Assembly: GCA_016177165.1 (NCBI GenBank)
Contig: JACOVT010000025.1
Location: 1-8,311 of the forward strand
Length of the DNA: 8,311 nucleotides
Direction of reading: 5' to 3'
DNA from: Microcaldota archaeon
Lineage (GTDB): Archaea > B1Sed10-29 > JACOVT01
A program made the position numbers and the translations under genes. Positions 6,201-8,311 of the stretch are shown one piece after another. Below the pieces are notes generated by a model that worked only from the letters and a program-made list of their open reading frames with translations, searched no databases and was not told the origin of the DNA. Within the stretch, counting starts at the first letter, position 1. Each line of letters begins with the position of its first letter.

Positions 6201-6817
6201 TTCGCCAGCACCTGCAGGAAACTGGTCTTCTCTATGAGAACTATGTCGGCCTCCCTTATTTTTTCCTCAACAACTTCCAGCTCGCGCAGCGCCTCGCCCT
6301 TCTTGGACTCGTATTCCGCAATGCCGGAAACCTCGTCAATGATCTCCCGCCGCTGGAGAGGCGTCATCTTTACGATGTTGGTGACGTCGCCCTGCATGAT
6401 CACGTTGTGCCCGTCAGGGTGGACGCTTACCGATACGAGGAAGTCCTCCAGAGCGTTGCGAGTGACTCGCCTGCCGTCCAGCCGGAAGACGCTCTGGCCG
6501 CTCTTGTCTATCGAGCGCGAAACAATGTGGGTGTTCTCGCCGTGGCGCAACTTGATTTCCACGACAGCCGTGTTGTCCGCGGCCTCGTGATGAACAAGAT
6601 CGGTCAGCCTGCCTGCGCGCAACGACTTGATCGACGCGCCACCTAAAGCAAAAACAAGAGAATCTACTACGTTGCTCTTGCCGGATCCATTCGGTCCAAC
6701 AATTGCCGTGTAGCCTGAAGATAACGGAATGGTCGTATTGCGGAAGGACTTGAAGTTCTTGAGCCTGATTTTCTCGATACGTGCACCTGAGGAAAATGCA
6801 GCACTGCCTGCCACCAT
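3278..6817 (-). CDS. smc: Chromosome segregation ATPase SMC
   Basis: Structural maintenance of chromosomes protein of 1179 residues, the usual size. As a dimer it entraps and extrudes DNA to organise and separate chromosomes. The head begins with LKNFKSF (19-25), Walker A GPNGSGKS (41-48) and a Q-loop with Gln142 in VIMQGDVTNIVKMTP. A long coiled coil runs to about 520. The hinge spans about 524-658, from GILGTVADVITF to ITGGY. The second coiled coil runs to about 1020. The C-terminal half-head has signature LSGGEKT (1071-1077), Walker B ending in Asp1099 with catalytic Glu1100, and D-loop Asp1106. The frame is open to 7114, but those 99 codons overlap the divergent SRPBCC gene. The ATG at 6817 was chosen because it gives family length and has GGTGA ten nt upstream. 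The usual partners scpA and scpB are not adjacent. Confidence 0.97.
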   Translation of the reverse strand: MVAGSAAFSSGARIEKIRLKNFKSFRNTTIPLSSGYTAIVGPNGSGKSNVVDSLVFALGGASIKSLRAGRLTDLVHHEAADNTAVVEIKLRHGENTHIVSRSIDKSGQSVFRLDGRRVTRNALEDFLVSVSVHPDGHNVIMQGDVTNIVKMTPLQRREIIDEVSGIAEYESKKGEALRELEVVEEKIREADIVLIEKTSFLQVLAKEKKEAERFNELSSQKRSHKGTLAKKEYADVERQYKQGESSLQKLRERAGEFEQKRQESASEVEKLDAQLDGLMHEIMEESEKRQSGVRAEIETTKSSLAVVEEKIRAAKENVDTNLSLRQRLSSEVSELGNKIKSKENELETLSIEAGELHRQIGSKLSSIEELKKTSFGMDSSFGEKYTQLVKLNGEIDSAKDVLYKLDGDLRALNERLNLKRAAFEAKGAELEKVRQQEEVVKKRISELEDRRDSLEKQLKQQEELLAGFSSQELSESKQLYTTEADLKAARDKFTELDSRISVMHHLSGKTRAVEAVMRNASLRGILGTVADVITFDPKYSAAVQAAAGQRMFHIITRTADDATDAVNFLKKEKIGRASFMPLDKVRSYGAEPQAGSLGLVKQFIRYDKSYEPAVDHVFGATLLVEDMGAAKRIGFGKHRMVTLDGDLCDSSGVITGGYSKQGVTTQELRELDEAKKRLEGLEKQRSKLAVSLDSCRTSQRESLEKKSETELKLREAVVIINQWNQRVEEFEQLDKKGGGDARDEITAMEKALKNKNDDRAKLEKSLSQLVSRRSSLTEVFERPEVKKLGEDIRSQSEELEKMRSQEAELKSQCRTLQLEIERVLIENQNSLRSRVNELGKGLEEAGSQLGQLDSQRAGLISDLKEKEERARQLAGSLGDLFKKKESLEEAKRLVLQRMGRYESQLNKLREEITQFSIARAKIEARYEEMTREMEQYKDAPIVEKPLEEVRRQLAKIEAELLDLGHVNMKALEMYGQYLREVDEIRERAKKLLQEKQAVLGVVEEIEQKKINSFIETFEALNRNFNEYFSEFYPEEGSRASLRLENPDKPLESGLIIEASPAGKKPHTIDELSGGEKTIVAIAFLFGVQAYRPSPFYVLDEVDAALDPANSERVARMLRKFASRLQFVVVTHNPPVTRYADQIIGVHLAKDGSSIIEVDLKNYGEPQEIDLSKVGTRVPT

Positions 6818-6827
6818 TACGGCCGCG

Positions 6828-6832
6828 TCACC
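6828..6832 (-). promoter_or_regulatory. Ribosome binding site that supports the smc start
   Basis: GGTGA on the minus strand, ten nt before the ATG at 6817. It favours this start over the much longer open frame upstream. Confidence 0.5.
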
Positions 6833-6865
6833 GAGTTCTGGCACGCCAACCCATAGGAAAACAAG

Positions 6866-6874
6866 CAATAAAAG
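6866..6874 (-). promoter_or_regulatory. Probable TATA box of smc
   Basis: The minus strand reads CTTTTATTG, about 53 nt before the smc ATG. Transcription starting near 6844 would give a leader of about 27 nt that includes the GGTGA site. It lies in the 165-nt divergent region shared with the SRPBCC gene. Confidence 0.45.
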
Positions 6875-6954
6875 CCTACCCGTGCGCGTGCTTTTCTTCC
6901 GGGCGAAAGAGTTTCTCGCACTGCCCGCAGTAGTCCACGGGCTCGAGCGGGCGG

Positions 6955-6962
6955 ATTTAAAT
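6955..6962 (+). promoter_or_regulatory. ATTTAAAT box, promoter of the SRPBCC gene
   Basis: The octamer is centred about 25 nt before the ATG at 6983, so the message should be leaderless. There is no Shine-Dalgarno sequence. A slightly earlier ATG at 6978 runs into a stop after one codon. Confidence 0.65.
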
Positions 6963-6982
6963 GCCAGCTTCCTTATCATGCC

Positions 6983-7438
6983 ATGACAAAAGTGGAGCGT
7001 GAGATCGTCATAAATGCGCCGACAAAGAAGGTCTGGGCATTCGTTTCTGACGCGGACAACCTGCTCGACCTCGTGCCGGGCCCGCTCAAGCCCGCGATCC
7101 GCATGGTCAAGCACTTCACCACGCCGAAGCAGCGCGCGCGTTTCACTTGGGGCATTAACTTTCAGGGTTTTGAGTTCAACATCGACGGCGAGATAGCCGC
7201 CTGGCAGCCGGAAAAAGGAGTTACCTACCGCAGCGTAACCGAGCCGCGCGTGCAGGTGTCGTTCGTGTTAGCTCCATCAAAAGGCGGCACGCGCCTGTAC
7301 GGCATGGCGGACTACGACCTGCCCTTTGAACTCATAGGCGGCATGCTCGGCATCCCCAACCTCGAACAGGAAGCAGAAAAGAGCATATACGCCGGCTTCG
7401 ACACGATACGCGCCAAACTGGAAGTGCCTGCGAGCTAA
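6983..7438 (+). CDS. SRPBCC-fold protein (polyketide cyclase / CoxG-like)
   Basis: A 151-residue protein of the START/Bet v1-like SRPBCC superfamily, which forms a helix-grip fold around a hydrophobic ligand pocket. The N-terminus has the family opening, a beta strand followed by INAPTKKVWAFVSDADNLLDLVPG (residues 9-32). The middle part is built of alternating strands, and an amphipathic C-terminal helix (about 130-148, IPNLEQEAEKSIYAGFDTIRAKLE) would close the pocket. There is no signal peptide or membrane segment. Superfamily members bind or transform lipids, polyketides and other small hydrophobic molecules, or help cofactor delivery, so the ligand cannot be named from sequence. The gene diverges from smc and converges on the SET-domain gene with 7 nt between stop codons. 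Neither neighbour suggests a pathway. Confidence 0.8.
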   Translation: MTKVEREIVINAPTKKVWAFVSDADNLLDLVPGPLKPAIRMVKHFTTPKQRARFTWGINFQGFEFNIDGEIAAWQPEKGVTYRSVTEPRVQVSFVLAPSKGGTRLYGMADYDLPFELIGGMLGIPNLEQEAEKSIYAGFDTIRAKLEVPAS

Positions 7439-7445
7439 CAAAGCA

Positions 7446-7937
7446 CTAAACCAATCGGCTTATCCTATTCCGATACGCATTCCTAAACCAGTCATCAAGA
7501 TATGGACTGTATTCTATCTGGAGCTCTACAGGGAGCCGAAAGAAGCTACCATGTACGATACCTCGGCAAGACTGGCTGCCGCAGCGGCACCGCATCTTCC
7601 AATTGTCAACTCCATTAATAGAGTAGTCCCCTACTAGCTCTTCCCCTGCGGCAATGCCTCGCATCGCGTAAACCTTTCTGTGCCTAACAAAGACGTTGGG
7701 CTCACAAGAGTGGTTTATGTAACGCTCCGGACAACCCATTATTATGTAAGTGCCCTTGCCGATGTTGTCCAGATGGTCTCTATCATTTTGAGGTATGTAT
7801 CGCATCTCGCTCTTTTTGATAACTCGCCCAGTAATGTCAATAATAAACTCACCACTCTTGAACTTCCTAAGAGCAAACACCCCCAAATTGTGCCTGGGAG
7901 AACGTCTTACAGCAACTTTCACACTACTAGTAAACAT
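7446..7937 (-). CDS. SET-domain protein-lysine methyltransferase
   Basis: A 163-residue SET-domain protein, predicted to transfer methyl groups from S-adenosylmethionine to lysine in proteins. The domain starts with HNLGVFALRKFKSGEFI (16-32) and has the signature YINHSCEPN (73-81) and GEELVGDYS (98-106). A post-SET cluster follows at Cys117, Cys119 and Cys124, which with Cys78 of NHSC would bind zinc. All expected motifs are present, so it should be active. The ATG at 7937 lies only 9 nt from a TATA-like box. A GTG at 7922 (residue 6) sits at the leaderless distance and is a plausible alternative start. The gene is clearly richer in A+T than smc (25 G+C of 60 at 7441-7500) and starts 34 nt beyond the 3' end of tRNA-Ala, both signs of possible horizontal transfer. 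The substrate is unknown. Confidence 0.9.
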   Translation of the reverse strand: MFTSSVKVAVRRSPRHNLGVFALRKFKSGEFIIDITGRVIKKSEMRYIPQNDRDHLDNIGKGTYIIMGCPERYINHSCEPNVFVRHRKVYAMRGIAAGEELVGDYSINGVDNWKMRCRCGSQSCRGIVHGSFFRLPVELQIEYSPYLDDWFRNAYRNRISRLV

Positions 7938-7942
7938 TCGCT

Positions 7943-7950
7943 TAATAAAA
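7943..7950 (-). promoter_or_regulatory. TATA-like box for the SET gene
   Basis: The minus strand reads TTTTATTA. Its centre is about 25 nt before the GTG at 7922, the spacing seen at leaderless genes here. If it is used, the real start is GTG 7922, not ATG 7937. Confidence 0.4.
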
Positions 7951-7960
7951 CCAGTATTTG

Positions 7961-7965
7961 AAAAA
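7961..7965 (-). terminator. Oligo-T terminator of tRNA-Ala
   Basis: A run of five T on the minus strand, six nt after the tRNA 3' end. Archaeal RNA polymerase stops at such runs without needing a hairpin. Confidence 0.4.
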
Positions 7966-7971
7966 GGTTAG

Positions 7972-8091
7972 TGGACTCGAGGGGATTTGAACCCCTGGCC
8001 TCCCGCTTGCAAAGCGGGCGATCTTTAGCGCACCTTTCCGTCAACGCTTTCGGCGCAGCCAGAAAGGGTTGTTCCGCTGATCTACGAGCCC
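7972..8091 (-). tRNA. tRNA-Ala (UGC), with a 48-nt intron in the D-loop
   Basis: The acceptor stem is GGGCTCG (8091-8085) with CGAGTCC (7979-7973). Its third pair is G:U, the identity element of alanine tRNAs, and A73 is at 7972. The D-stem is GATC/GATC. The anticodon stem CCCGC/GCGGG encloses loop TTTGCAA (8013-8007) with anticodon TGC at 8011-8009. The variable loop is 5 nt, and the T-arm is AGGGG-TTCAAAT-CCCCT. The anticodon loop is uninterrupted, but the D-loop holds an extra 48 nt. Without it the D-loop is AGCGGAA, with G18 G19 and A21 in place, and the mature tRNA is 72 nt. CCA is not encoded. Upstream, on the transcript's 5' side, lies a palindrome-rich spacer with no clear TATA box nearby. 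Confidence 0.95.
8025..8072 (-). other. Non-canonical tRNA-Ala intron between D-loop positions 20 and 21
   Basis: The two D-stem strands form the outer helix. Exon AGCG pairs with intron CGCT as the 4-bp central helix. The 3-nt bulges are GA^A on the 5' side and AA^A on the 3' side. An inner helix CA/TG then CCTTTC/GAAAGG continues the stem. This is a regular bulge-helix-bulge, placed outside the anticodon loop. Confidence 0.87.
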
Positions 8092-8107
8092 TTCAGCTTT
8101 TTCCGTG

Positions 8108-8128
8108 TGAAGAAGCAAAGCTTCTTCA
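8108..8128. repeat. Triloop palindrome, copy 3
   Basis: TGAAGAAGC and its exact complement enclose AAA (9-3-9). The GAAGAAGC arm is shared with the larger hairpin at 8264-8310. It begins 16 nt upstream of tRNA-Ala. Confidence 0.6.
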
Positions 8129-8130
8129 AC

Positions 8131-8158
8131 GCGTCGGAAAGCTACGCTTTCCGCACGC
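8131..8158. repeat. Triloop palindrome, copy 4, with extended stem
   Basis: CGGAAAGC and its exact complement enclose TAC (8135-8153). GCGT/ACGC extends the stem past a single bulged C at 8154. The GAAAGC core matches copy 2 near cysS, and the TAC loop matches the hairpin in the tRNA-Cys intron. Confidence 0.6.
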
Positions 8159-8164
8159 TGTGAA

Positions 8165-8182
8165 AGTTTGCTTGCGCAAACT
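8165..8182. repeat. Short palindrome AGTTTGC/GCAAACT
   Basis: A perfect 7-bp stem around TTGC, seven nt after copy 4. It has the same compact build as the triloop copies but a different arm sequence and a 4-nt loop. Confidence 0.5.
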
Positions 8183-8263
8183 AACGAGAAAAACCTGGGA
8201 AAAACTCCAAGGCTGTCCTCACGTAAAAAGCATCGGTTCGCTTAAAGAAACTTGTATTTGGCA

Positions 8264-8310
8264 GTGTGCACCATTGGAAGAAGCATCGTAGCTTCTTCCG
8301 TGGTTTACAC
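8264..8310. repeat. Larger imperfect hairpin with GGAAGAAGC arms
   Basis: A 9-bp core GGAAGAAGC/GCTTCTTCC (8276-8284 and 8291-8299) closes loop ATCGTA. It continues through CCA/TGG and GTGT/ACAC across small internal loops, and ends one base before the window edge. Its core arm repeats that of the palindrome at 8108-8128. Confidence 0.5.
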
Positions 8311-8311
8311 C

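Larger units (their letters stand above)
8092..8311. other. Non-coding, hairpin-rich spacer upstream of tRNA-Ala
   Basis: No convincing gene is visible on either strand. The only ORF across it runs through the tRNA antisense and is a shadow. The stretch holds four inverted repeats, listed separately, joined by A-rich single-stranded segments (8183-8263). It could be a long tRNA leader, a small non-coding RNA or a cluster of palindromic repeats. The end of the window cuts it off. Confidence 0.5.

Noticed and set aside
6818..7114. N-terminal extension of the SMC frame by 99 codons
   Set aside because: It overlaps the divergent SRPBCC gene, has no SMC-like sequence, and gives a length beyond the family norm. 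The ATG at 6817 has a ribosome binding site.
7971..8291. Plus-strand open frame of 106 codons
   Set aside because: It is antisense to tRNA-Ala and continues through the palindromes; there are no expression signals.
8092..8311. CRISPR array
   Set aside because: The inverted repeats are short, unequal and irregularly spaced, with no direct repeats separated by uniform spacers.

Overview
The window looks archaeal. Both tRNA genes carry introns that fold into bulge-helix-bulge splice motifs, tRNA-Ala has the G3:U70 pair, and several genes start about 25 nt after an A/T-rich TATA box, as leaderless archaeal transcripts do. Neither tRNA encodes CCA at its 3' end. The SMC Q-loop region is of the archaeal type. 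Most of the window is GC-rich (39 of 60 bases at 4261-4320 by hand count). A DPANN lineage such as Micrarchaeota or Diapherotrites would fit, but this is a low-confidence guess.

Region 1 (1-1480, minus strand) is a likely metal and redox cluster, read from right to left. It starts with a 36-residue very acidic microprotein and a 42-residue Gly/Ser-rich microprotein ending in a Cys/His cluster. A stand-alone Rieske [2Fe-2S] protein follows, then the N-terminal 225 residues of a heavy-metal P1B ATPase with a TRASH/YHS metal-binding domain. The first three genes have TATA boxes of their own. The ATPase gene starts 12 nt after the Rieske stop codon and probably shares its transcript.

Region 2 (1567-3281, plus strand) holds an intron-containing tRNA-Cys(GCA) followed on the same strand by the gene for cysteinyl-tRNA synthetase (cysS), the enzyme that charges it. 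Three consecutive hairpins lie between them.

Region 3 (3278-6817, minus strand) is a full-length SMC ATPase. Its stop codon interlocks with that of cysS in a shared CTAG. No scpA or scpB lies beside it.

Region 4 (6955-7438, plus strand) is a leaderless SRPBCC-fold gene that diverges from smc. It converges, with a 7-nt gap, on a SET-domain methyltransferase gene (7446-7937, minus strand). The SET gene is clearly more AT-rich than smc and lies just beyond the 3' end of a tRNA, which suggests transfer.

Region 5 (7972-8311) holds tRNA-Ala(UGC) on the minus strand, with a 48-nt intron in the D-loop rather than the anticodon loop. Upstream of it is a non-coding stretch packed with short perfect palindromes that resemble those between tRNA-Cys and cysS. 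The most unusual things in the window are this hairpin family, the D-loop intron and the two microprotein genes.
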